Assembly (NCBI GenBank): GCA_963721405.1
Contig: CAVRJA010000008.1
Span: 1-64,000 of the forward strand
DNA: 64,000 bases
From: JAFNAG01 sp963721405
GTDB taxonomy: Bacteria > Acidobacteriota > UBA6911
Reading direction: 5' to 3'
Shown: piece by piece, positions 1-8,524 of the stretch
How positions within the stretch are numbered: position 1 is the stretch's first letter
How the letters are laid out: each line of letters starts with the position of its first letter
Notes under the pieces: model-generated
The model's database searches: none
Seen by the model: only the letters and a program-made list of their open reading frames with translations
What the model was told of the DNA's origin: nothing
Program-made: the position numbers and the translations under genes

Positions 1-2
1 TT

Positions 3-19
3 GGACCCTTTCAGGGTCC
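3..19. terminator. Terminator-like hairpin at window edge
   Basis: A perfect 7-bp stem (GGACCCT / AGGGTCC) closes a 3-nt loop at the very start of the window. It could end transcription of a gene lying to the left. No T-tract follows, so the assignment is weak. Confidence 0.3.
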
Positions 20-169
20 CCCGAATTGGACTGCCGCAAAACCGAGGAAGCAGGAATCCGATTCGGGAGGCCGTGACCTGCTCGTGCATGGATTCTGCCA
101 GGCCTCACTTCATCGATGGACACCCTCTGAAGCCCGGGGCCGGGTGAATGCAGTTCTCTAAGTTTCCAG

Positions 170-229
170 AGAGGCGCAGAGGTCCCAGAGAATTATCACG
201 GTCCTTTCCTCTGCAGTCTCTGCGCCTCT
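170..229. repeat. Small intergenic inverted repeat (AGAGGCGCAGAG arms)
   Basis: The 350-nt stretch before the first gene holds no convincing coding sequence. It contains perfect 12-nt inverted arms AGAGGCGCAGAG (170-181) and CTCTGCGCCTCT (218-229). A related string recurs inside the large palindrome near 39.6 kb, so this looks like a dispersed palindromic repeat rather than a terminator. Confidence 0.5.
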
Positions 230-350
230 GCAGCGATATTTTGTCTCCGGATGCGGAAGATTGAATTCGGCTTCCCACTTGTGTTACAACCCCCGAGTTT
301 GTCCAAGGAAAAATCACTGAGCCAACTCGCTCGGGACGCCAATACACAAA

Positions 351-1697
351 ATGGATCGTGAGAGTCCCCAACTCAGGCGCGCAATCACTTTCCCCCACGC
401 TACCGCGATGGTCGTCGGGATCATCATCGGTGCTTCGATATTCGTTCAGCCTTCCGAGATCACCGGGCGGGTCCCGTCAATCGCCGGCATTCTCCTGGTG
501 TGGGCTTTTTCGGGAATGCTCACCATGTTCGGCGCGCTGGCCTGCGCCGAACTGGCATCGACGTTCACCCGTTCCGGCGGCGTCTACGTCTATCTGAGCG
601 AAGCTTTCTCTCCGGCCGTCGGTTTTCTCTGGGGTTGGGCGATGTTCTGGAGCATGCATTCGGGCATCATCGCCGCGATCTCGGTGATTTTCGCGAGGTA
701 CACCGCCTATTTCCTCCCGCTGACGGATGCCCAGATCAAGGGAGTCGCCATCGCGGCCATCCTGCTCGTATCCGCCGTCAACTACATCGGGGTCAAACAG
801 GGAAGCACGCTGCAGACCCTGTTTACGGCCGGGAAACTGGTCGCCATCGCCGGCATCGTCGCCTGCGGGTTTATCTATGGCTCACGCCTGCCGAATCATT
901 TTGTCGCCGGGGATCTGGACCCGGGCCGCGGCATTTCGACAAACAGCTTTCTCCTGGCGATGGTTGCGGGTCTTTTCGCCTTCGGCGGCTGGCACATGGT
1001 CACTTACAATTCCGAAGAAACGCGGGACCCGCAGAAGATCATCCCTCGCGCGCTGGTGGTCGGAACCGTCATCGTGACAGCGTGCTACCTGGCGTTGAAT
1101 GCCGTTTACATGTACGTGCTGCCGCTGTCCACAGTCGCATCCTCGACGAGAATCGCAGCCGACGCGGCGGATGCCCTCTTCGGCTTCGGCGGCGGCGTGA
1201 TCATGTCCGCCCTGGTGGTTTTTTCCACCTTCGGAGGCCTGAGCGGGATTATTCTCTGCGGTCCCCGGGTCTATTACGCCATGGCGCAGGACGGGCTTCT
1301 GTTCCAGTGGGCAGGCGCGATCCATCCCCGCTACCGGACGCCGCACAGGGCCATACTTCTGCAGGCTGCCTGGTCGTCAGCGCTCGTCGCAACAGGGACC
1401 TATCGCACGCTGTTTACCCGGGTCGTCTATACGGAATGGATTTTTTTCGGACTGATGGCCATCGGCTTGATTCTGGTCCGGCGCAGGCCAGGAGCGGCGC
1501 CCGGGTATCGGATGTGGGGCTACCCTGTCACACCGGCGCTATTCATCATTTCCTCTTTTGCCATCGTCATCAACCAGGTAATCTCAAGTCCGGGCGAGAG
1601 CCTGTTCGGGCTCGCGCTGGTCCTGATCGGATTGCCCGTCTATTGCTTCCGGGCAAAGCATAACAACGAAAGGAGCACCCAGAGTGCCAGTCATTGA
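351..1697 (+). CDS. APC-family amino acid permease
   Basis: A 448-residue integral membrane protein expected to span the cytoplasmic membrane about 12 times and to carry amino acids. The N-terminal segment, with VVGIIIGASIF, IAGILLVWAFSG and FGALACAELASTF, matches the first helices of the amino acid-polyamine-organocation superfamily and reads most like the LAT or glutamate/amine exchanger branch. Length is normal and no frame break is visible. The following amidohydrolase starts inside the last codons of this gene (14-nt overlap), so the two are probably co-transcribed and may handle one nitrogenous substrate: import, then decarboxylation or hydrolysis. The substrate cannot be read from sequence. 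Confidence 0.85.
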   Translation: MDRESPQLRRAITFPHATAMVVGIIIGASIFVQPSEITGRVPSIAGILLVWAFSGMLTMFGALACAELASTFTRSGGVYVYLSEAFSPAVGFLWGWAMFWSMHSGIIAAISVIFARYTAYFLPLTDAQIKGVAIAAILLVSAVNYIGVKQGSTLQTLFTAGKLVAIAGIVACGFIYGSRLPNHFVAGDLDPGRGISTNSFLLAMVAGLFAFGGWHMVTYNSEETRDPQKIIPRALVVGTVIVTACYLALNAVYMYVLPLSTVASSTRIAADAADALFGFGGGVIMSALVVFSTFGGLSGIILCGPRVYYAMAQDGLLFQWAGAIHPRYRTPHRAILLQAAWSSALVATGTYRTLFTRVVYTEWIFFGLMAIGLILVRRRPGAAPGYRMWGYPVTPALFIISSFAIVINQVISSPGESLFGLALVLIGLPVYCFRAKHNNERSTQSASH

Positions 1698-2664
1698 TTT
1701 TCACAACCACTTTTACCCGCCGGAATATCTCCAGGCAATTCAGTCCGGGCCAAGCAACGTCAAGGTGACCCATGACTCCGAAGGGAACCCTCTGGTCCAT
1801 TATCCGGGAGATTACAACATCCTCGTTCCCGGTCACCGGGACATTGCCTATCGCGCGGAAGTCCTGAAACGCGCGGGGGTAACCAGACAGGTGCTCAGCT
1901 TCACCACTCCCGGGACGCACGTGGAATCGCCGGAGCGCGCCGTCGAGCTGGCCCGAATGGTCAACGACGCCCTGGCCGGGATTGTCAGGGAACGGGGCGA
2001 TTCCTTCGCCGCGCTCGCGACGCTTCCCCTGAATGCGCCAGAGGCAAGTGTCACCGAACTGAGCCGTGCATTCGACGACCTCGGATTCCGGGGAGCGATG
2101 CTCTTCAGCAACGTCAACGGGGTTGCGCTCAGCGACCCTCGTTTCTGGCCCCTTTACGAACTGGCGAACAAGCGGAACGCTGTGCTGTACATTCACCCGA
2201 CATTTCCGGTCGGCGTCGAGGCTATGACCGAATTCTGGCTGACTCCGCTCCTGGGCTTCACTTTCGACACCACCCTCGCGGCGGCAAAGCTGGTTTTCAG
2301 CGGAGTTGTAGAGAAGTACGCGGATATACGGTGGGTCTTGTGCCACCTGGGCGGAGCCATTCCCTACCTTGCCGAAAGGCTGGACCGGGGGTATTCAGCG
2401 TTCCAGGAGTGCAGGACTCACATCGGCAAACCACCGAGCGAATACCTGAAACGGTTCTATTATGACACGGTGAACTTCGACACGCGGGCACTGCAGCTCG
2501 CCATCGCGTTTGCCGGATCCGATCATCTCGTGGCAGGGAGCGATTATCCGCACCAGATCGGGAGTCTGCAGCGGATGATCGGCAGCATCGATACGCTCGG
2601 CCTCACCGCCGAGGAGAGGTCCGGAATCCTGGCTGGAAACGCCGCCCGCCTGTTGGGGCTGTAA
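1684..2664 (+). CDS. Amidohydrolase family 2 protein (ACMSD-like)
   Basis: A 326-residue TIM-barrel metal-dependent hydrolase or decarboxylase. The metal ligands are visible: the N-terminal DFHNHF (residues 4-9), a mid-protein His in LYIHPTFP, the His of LCHLGG, and the catalytic Asp in AGSDYPHQ near residue 282. This pattern is that of the amidohydrolase-2 group, which includes aminocarboxymuconate semialdehyde decarboxylase and gamma-resorcylate decarboxylase. The start is GTG, overlapping the permease by 14 nt, after an AAAGGAG ribosome binding site at about 1668-1675. It ends two bases from the convergent gene at 2666, leaving no room for a terminator. Confidence 0.85.
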   Translation: MPVIDFHNHFYPPEYLQAIQSGPSNVKVTHDSEGNPLVHYPGDYNILVPGHRDIAYRAEVLKRAGVTRQVLSFTTPGTHVESPERAVELARMVNDALAGIVRERGDSFAALATLPLNAPEASVTELSRAFDDLGFRGAMLFSNVNGVALSDPRFWPLYELANKRNAVLYIHPTFPVGVEAMTEFWLTPLLGFTFDTTLAAAKLVFSGVVEKYADIRWVLCHLGGAIPYLAERLDRGYSAFQECRTHIGKPPSEYLKRFYYDTVNFDTRALQLAIAFAGSDHLVAGSDYPHQIGSLQRMIGSIDTLGLTAEERSGILAGNAARLLGL

Positions 2665-2665
2665 C

Positions 2666-3367
2666 TCAGTACTCCAGGACTCCGTTGTACATCAGATCCG
2701 CAACCTTGAAGCGCATGTTCAGGGTCAGGGCTCGGTTCGGGAACTCAGCCCAGAAACGTATGTCCCCTGATTTCGGATCGAGGATAGGCTTGTCATTATC
2801 GATCCGGGGAAAGATGAACATCGCCGTTCCCTGTGTCGGGGGCCGATATTCCTGCAGAAAAATGCGCTTGCCGCCTTTGAGCTCGAGGTAGGTGTTGTTC
2901 CTGAGCGTGTTGGTTATGGCGCTGTTGAGGGCCTGAAACGCCGGCCCTTGGAACCGTCCGTCTTTGGATTCGTAGTTCACCGAGACGATGACCGTTTGAT
3001 CGAACTTCTGATCGATAAGGTCCCGCGCGCTCTGGATCTGCTGCGGCGTGTTGCGGCCGGGATCGAGTTCGGCGAGCCGCGCCATTGCCTGGCGGATGGG
3101 CTTTGCGGAGAGGAAGCGGATGTAAAAGGTCACACTCGTGGCCTGGTTCATAGCTCCCCTGCCGTCAATCGGCCGCGATGCGGTCGACCACGTCATTTCC
3201 GATGTATCGGTATCTGTCTGCGTCTGCCCCCAGGCGGAATCGTTCAGAATCTTCTCGGCGTCCTTCTTGTTCCACTCGGTCCAGGGCTTGATCTTGTCTT
3301 TCGCCACCGCACCGATGGCCAGCACCAGGGCCAACATGCCGAGAAGTGCCTTCGTTTTGCTCCTCAT
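2666..3367 (-). CDS. Secreted protein of unknown function
   Basis: A 233-residue protein with an N-terminal signal peptide (MRSKTKALLGMLALVLAIGA, cleavage near AVAKD). The mature part starts with a Lys/Trp-rich segment (KPWTEWNKKDAEKILNDSAW) and carries repeated beta-strand-like stretches (VTFYIRFLSAKPI, TVIVSVNYES, NRALTLNMRFKVADLMYN). I do not recognise an enzyme. It resembles uncharacterised acidobacterial proteins of the GWxTD type, but that motif is absent. The internal ATG at 3367 is preferred over one 15 nt upstream because GGAGGAAAG sits just before it. Predicted location is periplasm or outer membrane. Confidence 0.7.
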   Translation of the reverse strand: MRSKTKALLGMLALVLAIGAVAKDKIKPWTEWNKKDAEKILNDSAWGQTQTDTDTSEMTWSTASRPIDGRGAMNQATSVTFYIRFLSAKPIRQAMARLAELDPGRNTPQQIQSARDLIDQKFDQTVIVSVNYESKDGRFQGPAFQALNSAITNTLRNNTYLELKGGKRIFLQEYRPPTQGTAMFIFPRIDNDKPILDPKSGDIRFWAEFPNRALTLNMRFKVADLMYNGVLEY

Positions 3368-3582
3368 TGCACTTTCCTCCATGAAATGACTTCCGCTGAT
3401 TGGGTCGAGATGAAAGCCGACCGGCTCCAGGATATAGCAGTATACGTCGAATTGGATCCTGAAATCTCAGGAAAGGTTCATCAGGGAAAGGAGGATCCAG
3501 GCACCCGGATCACGGTCTGCAACAACCGGGTGCCGTGGATTCAGACTCAGGAGACCGCCGTACGGGGGGTATGACGGCAGAA

Positions 3583-4089
3583 TCAGATGCCGGCAAGGGA
3601 CTGGAGTTTGGCCCGGATCCGCAGTATCGCAATCGTGTAAATCTGGACGACGCGCACTTGAGAGATCCCGAAGATCTGGGCAATCTCCTCCATCGTAAGA
3701 TCTTCATTGTGGTACAGGGAGACTACAAGCTTCTCATTCTTCGGCAGGGCCTCCAGGGCGCCTGCCATCGCGCTTTCAAATGCCGCCTTCTTACAGGTCC
3801 AGAAGGAATGCTCGTCCGCGGGGTCAGGGAAATATCTCACCATGGGTTCTTGATCGCCATCACCATCGGCGGGACCATGGTCGGCCACACGGCCCAACAC
3901 GACTCCTTTGCTGCAGTCGAGCAATGAGTAAAACTCCCTCAGGTTCATCCCCAGTGTGTTGCAGACGTCCAGGTTGGTTGCGGGTCTTCCCAAACGCATC
4001 TCGCACTCGTTGAGGGCCTTCTCCAATGTTCGGAGTCCGTTTCCCTGGAGTGCCGGGTCGAAATTCGCATGAAGTGCTGCTTCCAACAT
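3583..4089 (-). CDS. Sigma-28-like protein lacking region 2
   Basis: The C-terminal 110 residues read as sigma factor region 3 (EMRLGRPATNLDV) and a full region 4 with helix-turn-helix (LPKNEKLVVSLYHNEDLTME, then IAQIFGISQVRVVQIYTIAI and LRIRAKL). The closest pattern is FliA/WhiG-type sigma-28. The expected region 2 (core binding and -10 recognition) is absent. The frame stays open to 4260, but those residues do not resemble a sigma factor, and I could not find region 2 in other frames. It may be a 5'-truncated remnant or a small stand-alone DNA-binding protein. The ATG at 4089 is the first start that leaves only sigma-like sequence. No flagellar genes lie nearby. Confidence 0.5.
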   Translation of the reverse strand: MLEAALHANFDPALQGNGLRTLEKALNECEMRLGRPATNLDVCNTLGMNLREFYSLLDCSKGVVLGRVADHGPADGDGDQEPMVRYFPDPADEHSFWTCKKAAFESAMAGALEALPKNEKLVVSLYHNEDLTMEEIAQIFGISQVRVVQIYTIAILRIRAKLQSLAGI

Positions 4090-4334
4090 GCCGGTGCCTC
4101 GCCAAAGAAGAATAATTGGAAAAACGTTGGTACTCTCGTGCTCGTCTTGGAGAATGCATGAGGCGTGCCAGAGTCTGTGAAGAGACCCCCTTACCGGTCC
4201 GACGGAATCCATCTTGTGAAAAACTCCGCACGAGCATGCCGTGGAATCAGCAGACCTCAACCAATTGGCAGCAGAGGGTGAACGGTCCGGCCCGGCGTGC
4301 CGGTCACTCTGATATATTTTTTATTTTCAATCAC

Positions 4335-4345
4335 TTACAATGTAA
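4335..4345. promoter_or_regulatory. TTACA-A-TGTAA palindrome, possible activator site
   Basis: A perfect 11-nt palindrome TTACAATGTAA lies in a short AT-rich patch of the 4261-4932 gene-free stretch. A second palindrome with the same half sites (TTAC..GTAA) is at 4673-4682, upstream of the sigma-54 promoter. They may be upstream activating sites for the NtrC-type regulator encoded at 7053. This is inference from position and symmetry only. Confidence 0.25.
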
Positions 4346-4672
4346 TTCGCAGGACAGTCGAAGGCAGCCGACTAAAATCTCGAGGGCTTTGCACACGCTA
4401 TCCGGATCTCGATGCACGTTGCCGAAAACATGAAGAACCTTGCCGGGATCGAGCGGGGTCTGTGCGGTCCCGCCCTTGAAAAAATCCTGCCCGAGCGCCT
4501 GAATCTGACAATTCTCATCACCACGGAATGCTCATTTTCATCAGCTTCGCTCCCGGTTGCGTGCTGTCCCTGCCGCACCGCCTCAATTGTTCGGGCATCC
4601 GGGCAAGGGCCGTCTTCGCGTGTATGCACCCCACGGGACTTCTCCGATCGTCGACTGTGTGATTACTTCACA

Positions 4673-4682
4673 TTACCTGTAA
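4673..4682. promoter_or_regulatory. TTACCTGTAA palindrome, possible activator site
   Basis: The 10-nt palindrome TTACCTGTAA lies 64 bases upstream of the sigma-54 core, close to the usual distance for an enhancer bound by an NtrC-family activator. Its half site is shared with the palindrome at 4335-4345. Confidence 0.3.
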
Positions 4683-4745
4683 GGAAACCGAACGGTTGAG
4701 GAGGGCCCACGCGTAAAAGCCTTTGTATTATCAATAACTTACTCC

Positions 4746-4761
4746 TGGCACGCGGATTGCT
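4746..4761 (+). promoter_or_regulatory. Sigma-54 (-24/-12) promoter
   Basis: The sequence TGGCACGCGGATTGCT is a full match to the sigma-54 consensus TGGCACG-N4-TTGCW, with the GG and GC dinucleotides exactly 12 bases apart. Transcription would start near 4772 and run rightwards into the gene at 4933, leaving about 160 nt of leader. The operon it precedes ends with an NtrC-type activator that keeps the GAFTGA sigma-54 contact motif, so autoregulation is likely. The rest of 4261-4932 holds no credible gene. Confidence 0.75.
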
Positions 4762-4932
4762 GCACAATCCTGGGAGATGTGCGCCGATTTGCTTGCAGGC
4801 GTGTCCCTGCGTGTGTAAGCACCGGGCGCCTGTGCGACTCTGCCGGGATGACATCCGGTAACGCTGGGGCATTCGAGTGGTCACCCACAGAAGCAGGGGC
4901 AGCGAAATCGCGATTCACATGATGAGGCAGCT

Positions 4933-5583
4933 GTGATAAAAATGCCCGTTCCGGGACTAAAGATGTTGATGGTTGTGCTGGCTCTCGCCGGAGTCGCGGC
5001 TGTTCCGGCGATGCAATCGGATTCCCGAATCGGTCAACGGGGACAAAGGGGATCGGACAACAGAGAGTGGAAGGAGCGCGACAAGCAGGAGCGGCTGGAC
5101 TTTTTGGCCAAGATGCTTTCCTGGCGCACCAAAGAAGTCGATCCGGCGCCGGAACATGTTTTTCTGATTGCCCGCGCCGCGGAACTGTTGGAACGGATGA
5201 AGCAGGCCCGCGGAAACAACTTCCAGTTTGACCGGCTGGGGCGGGCCGCGGACGCCCTTCTCCGCGCCGGCGACAGGATTCTCGGAGCGCGCAAAGCCGC
5301 GCAGATCGATGAGAACGACAAACGCGACGCCGCGCTGTTCCTGCAGCGCTGCTATTTCCGTGTTCAGCAGGCGGAATATTTTTCCGGCCTGTGCGGCGAA
5401 AGGGAGTCGAAACAGTACGTGACCTATTCGCGCAGTCTCTATCAGCAGGCTCGCAGCGCCTATGACGCCCGCCAGTACGACCGGGCGCAGATGTTGGGAG
5501 ACGCTTCGTCCCTCCTCGTGTCGGCGCTGGAAAATATCGCCCAGGCCTCGCTGCGAATCCCGGATCCTCCTGTGATCAAGTAG
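4933..5583 (+). CDS. Secreted helical protein upstream of two-component pair
   Basis: A 216-residue protein with a hydrophobic N-terminal export signal (LKMLMVVLALAGVAAVPA) and a mature part rich in charged residues and predicted long helices (REWKERDKQERLDFLAKMLS, ELLERMKQARGNNF, YSRSLYQQARSAYDARQYDR). I do not recognise a family. Its stop is 6 nt before the sensor kinase start and it follows the sigma-54 promoter, so it is the first gene of that operon. A periplasmic accessory or signal-sensing role is plausible but unproven. The GTG at 4933 and the ATG at 4942 are both possible starts. Confidence 0.65.
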   Translation: MIKMPVPGLKMLMVVLALAGVAAVPAMQSDSRIGQRGQRGSDNREWKERDKQERLDFLAKMLSWRTKEVDPAPEHVFLIARAAELLERMKQARGNNFQFDRLGRAADALLRAGDRILGARKAAQIDENDKRDAALFLQRCYFRVQQAEYFSGLCGERESKQYVTYSRSLYQQARSAYDARQYDRAQMLGDASSLLVSALENIAQASLRIPDPPVIK

Positions 5584-5589
5584 GCGACG

Positions 5590-7056
5590 ATGTTCTGGCC
5601 CACCCCGGCAAGCTTTCGCGTTCAGGCAGCGATCATCGCGGCGGCCTCGCTGGCGGTCGTGGGACTGGCAGCTTTCATCGTGCGCAACGTCATCTCCACG
5701 ACCGAGGACGCTTTGGTGGCCGAGGCGCGCCAATCCTGTGTTTCCGCCTGCCAGGAACTCAGGATTCAGTACGAGGAACGAAGCACCTACGGGAGCGATT
5801 TGCTGCAGATGCCCGCCGAGGCGCAGGACCTCTCGCTTACGGCGATATCGATGACCGTGCTGAGGGCCTTCGAGGGGATCGACGGCGGCATCTATCTCCC
5901 CAAGACCGATCACATCCTGGGTTATGCCAATCCTGCCGACCCCAAGGTTTCCCGGCCGCGAATGAGGGGCCCCAGGGCGGATTTCGTTCGTACCCTGGCC
6001 AAGCTCGCCGGAACGACCGACGAAATTGTCACTCAGAGCGACCATCTTGACACCAGCATCATCGTTGGTGCGGCCGTGCACGCCAAGGCTGGCGATTCCA
6101 TAGTCTGGACGATGAGGCGCATCTCGCTGATGCGCGATCCGCTGGCCAACTCCGGACGCTGGTGGCTCGCCGCGCTGGTCCTGTCCACTCTGCTCGGCAT
6201 GCTCGGGATTGTCTCCATCTGGTACATGCTCCGTGCGGGGGTGGCCGGCATCCGGCGCGGCCTGCGCACCCTGGAGGATGACTTCGCCTATCGCCTGCCT
6301 ACAATCCGTGGCGATCTGGGAGAGATCGCGATGGCGATCAATGGCATGGCCGAACGGCGGATGGCCCTGGAGGCGGAGCTGCGGCGCCAGGACAGGCTGG
6401 TGGCGTTGGGCAAGGTGGTGTCGGGTGTGGCGCACGAAGTGCGCAACCCGTTAAACTCGATGAAACTCACGCTTCAGCTCCTGGACAGGAGACTGAAGAA
6501 GGGTGTGCCTGTCAGTCATGAGATCGAGGAGGCGCTCCACGAAATTGACCGGCTTGACATGATCGTGGGGCGGTTGCTGGCATTTGGCCGTCCCGCGATG
6601 AACAACCGGCAGGTCCAGGACGTGGCTCCGCTGATCGAACAGGCCATCAAGATGGTGCAGGAACCGGCCCGCAAGAAGGACGTGAAAATCAACGTCACGG
6701 CATCCGCCCCCTTGCCTGCGGACGTCGATGGACCGCAAATCGTCCAGGTCCTCATCAACCTGCTCCTGAACGCCATCGATGCATCCCCGGCGTCGGGCGC
6801 CGTGCAGGTCGACGCGGTGAAGCGGGATTCGAGCGTGGGCATCACGGTCGCCGACCAGGGCTCCGGCATTCCCGAGGAAGCCCGGCCGCACATATTCGAC
6901 GCCTATTTCACGACCAAGCCGAACGGCAGCGGCCTTGGCCTGGCGGTGTCGCGGGAGATCGTCGCCAATCACGGCGGCGCGCTCGAATTCGAACCGACCG
7001 CATCAGGCACCCGCTTCCGTCTTCAGCTTCCGATCGACAGGAGCCGCCCGCTTTGA
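5590..7056 (+). CDS. Membrane sensor histidine kinase (NtrB/AtoS type)
   Basis: A 488-residue inner-membrane sensor kinase. Helix 1 spans about residues 9-31, a periplasmic sensing region follows, and helix 2 lies at about 197-217, followed by a HAMP linker. The HisKA domain carries the phospho-accepting His in SGVAHEVRNPLNSMK. The ATPase domain shows the N box NLLLNAIDAS, the G1 box DQGSGIPEE and the G2 box GSGLGLAVS. No PAS domain is evident. The next gene, its likely response regulator, starts within the last codons (4-nt overlap), indicating translational coupling. The signal sensed is unknown. Confidence 0.92.
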   Translation: MFWPTPASFRVQAAIIAAASLAVVGLAAFIVRNVISTTEDALVAEARQSCVSACQELRIQYEERSTYGSDLLQMPAEAQDLSLTAISMTVLRAFEGIDGGIYLPKTDHILGYANPADPKVSRPRMRGPRADFVRTLAKLAGTTDEIVTQSDHLDTSIIVGAAVHAKAGDSIVWTMRRISLMRDPLANSGRWWLAALVLSTLLGMLGIVSIWYMLRAGVAGIRRGLRTLEDDFAYRLPTIRGDLGEIAMAINGMAERRMALEAELRRQDRLVALGKVVSGVAHEVRNPLNSMKLTLQLLDRRLKKGVPVSHEIEEALHEIDRLDMIVGRLLAFGRPAMNNRQVQDVAPLIEQAIKMVQEPARKKDVKINVTASAPLPADVDGPQIVQVLINLLLNAIDASPASGAVQVDAVKRDSSVGITVADQGSGIPEEARPHIFDAYFTTKPNGSGLGLAVSREIVANHGGALEFEPTASGTRFRLQLPIDRSRPL

Positions 7057-8414
7057 GACACGACATGCCGATCCTGATCGCCGAAGATGAGCAGCCGGCA
7101 CGGGAATCGCTGCGTGCGCTGCTCGAAGATGAGGGTTACAGGGTCATCTGCGCCGCCGACGGTGACGAAGCCTCCCGGATCCTTGCGACGACAACCGTGG
7201 AGGCCGCATTGGTCGACATCCGCATGCCCGGCAAGGACGGCCTGGCGCTGATGCGCGAATTGCGGGGCCATCCGGATCCCCCGGCGGTTCTGATCATGAC
7301 GGCCTATGGCACCAGCACCGTCGCCATCGAGGCGATGGCCCTGGGCGCCTTCGACTACCTGACCAAGCCGCTGAATTTCGACGAGCTGCGCATCCAGCTC
7401 GAGCGTGCCATCGAAAACCGCCGTCGTATCCGCGAGCTCGAGGTGTACCGAATTGAAGAGGGCGCGCTCCAGGATTCCGAAATGGTCGGCAGCAGCCCGG
7501 CCATGCAGAAGCTGTACAAGCTGATCGGGCAGACCGCGCCTACAGATTCCACGGTGCTGATCCGGGGCGAGTCGGGCACGGGCAAGGAAGTTGTGGCGCG
7601 CGCAATGCACAACCACAGCCCGAGATCTGCAAAGCACATGGTAAAGGTCAACTGCGCCTCGATTCCCGAAACGCTGCTGGAGGCGGAACTCTTCGGGCAC
7701 GAGCGCGGGGCCTTCACCGGCGCCAGCCAGAGACGCATCGGCAAATTCGAATTTGCCGACGGCGGCACCATCTTCCTGGACGAGATCGGCGACCTGAGCT
7801 CCTCAACTCAGGCAAAGATGCTGCGAGTGCTGCAGGATCACTGCGTCGAGAGGCTCGGCTCGAACGTCACCATCCCCCTCGATGTCCGCGTGCTGTCCGC
7901 CACAAACCGCGATCTTGAAGCGGCTGTCCGCGAGGGGCGCTTCCGGGAGGATCTCTATTACCGTCTGAATGTCGTCTCCATCGTGATCCCGCCCCTGCGG
8001 GAGCGCCGGGACGACATCTACGAGCTGGCGCAATTCCTGCTGCACCGCAGCGCCGCTCGTCTCAGGCTGCCGGCGCCGTCGATTTCAGAGGAGGCTCGCA
8101 CCGTCCTGGTTCAGAACGACTGGCCGGGAAATGTGCGTGAATTGGAACACTGCCTGGAGCGCGCGCTGATCCTCAGCCGCTCCGGCGTGATCCTGCCTGA
8201 ACACGTGAAACTTGCCTCGCCCGCTCCTGCCGTGGATCCGCTGGAGTCATTTTCGCTCGAGGACGGGCTTCACGGCGCCGTGCAAAAGCTCGAGCGCCGC
8301 CTGATTGAACGGGCTTTGTCGGCAGCGGCGGGCAACCGGACTCGAGCCGCACAACTGTTGAAAATAAACCGCAGGCTTCTCTACGACAAACTGCGCGAAT
8401 ATGGGCTGGAGTAA
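7053..8414 (+). CDS. NtrC-family sigma-54-dependent response regulator
   Basis: A 453-residue transcription activator with three domains. The receiver domain (about 5-120) has acidic residues EDE, the phospho-acceptor Asp in LVDIRMPGKDG and the Lys of TKPLNF. The AAA+ domain (about 145-375) has Walker A GESGTGKE, the sigma-54 contact loop GAFTGA and Walker B GGTIFLDEIGDL. A C-terminal Fis-type helix-turn-helix follows (NRTRAAQLLKINRRLLYDKL). It should open sigma-54 promoters when phosphorylated by the kinase just upstream. The start is TTG at 7053, overlapping the kinase stop; an ATG 12 nt later is an alternative. The only strong sigma-54 promoter seen here, at 4746, precedes its own operon. 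Confidence 0.95.
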   Translation: MRHDMPILIAEDEQPARESLRALLEDEGYRVICAADGDEASRILATTTVEAALVDIRMPGKDGLALMRELRGHPDPPAVLIMTAYGTSTVAIEAMALGAFDYLTKPLNFDELRIQLERAIENRRRIRELEVYRIEEGALQDSEMVGSSPAMQKLYKLIGQTAPTDSTVLIRGESGTGKEVVARAMHNHSPRSAKHMVKVNCASIPETLLEAELFGHERGAFTGASQRRIGKFEFADGGTIFLDEIGDLSSSTQAKMLRVLQDHCVERLGSNVTIPLDVRVLSATNRDLEAAVREGRFREDLYYRLNVVSIVIPPLRERRDDIYELAQFLLHRSAARLRLPAPSISEEARTVLVQNDWPGNVRELEHCLERALILSRSGVILPEHVKLASPAPAVDPLESFSLEDGLHGAVQKLERRLIERALSAAAGNRTRAAQLLKINRRLLYDKLREYGLE

Positions 8415-8524
8415 GCGCGCGACTGGCCTGGGACCGATGGCGCCTCTGCGACAAATCGTCTCTCCTAAAAGAGCCGCACCCTACTTTTTTTGAGACACCT
8501 TGCCATTGGCTGCGTAGGGGGGCT

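Noticed and set aside
4957..6435. Long open frame on the minus strand opposite the secreted protein and sensor kinase
   Set aside because: It is a shadow of the high-GC coding strand; the translation is His/Arg/Gly-rich, has no domain, and the opposite strand has clear family motifs.
8476..8500. CCTACTTTTTTTGAG considered as a fifth copy of the CGCCTAATGC repeat
   Set aside because: Only the T-run end matches; the CGCCTAATGC core is absent.
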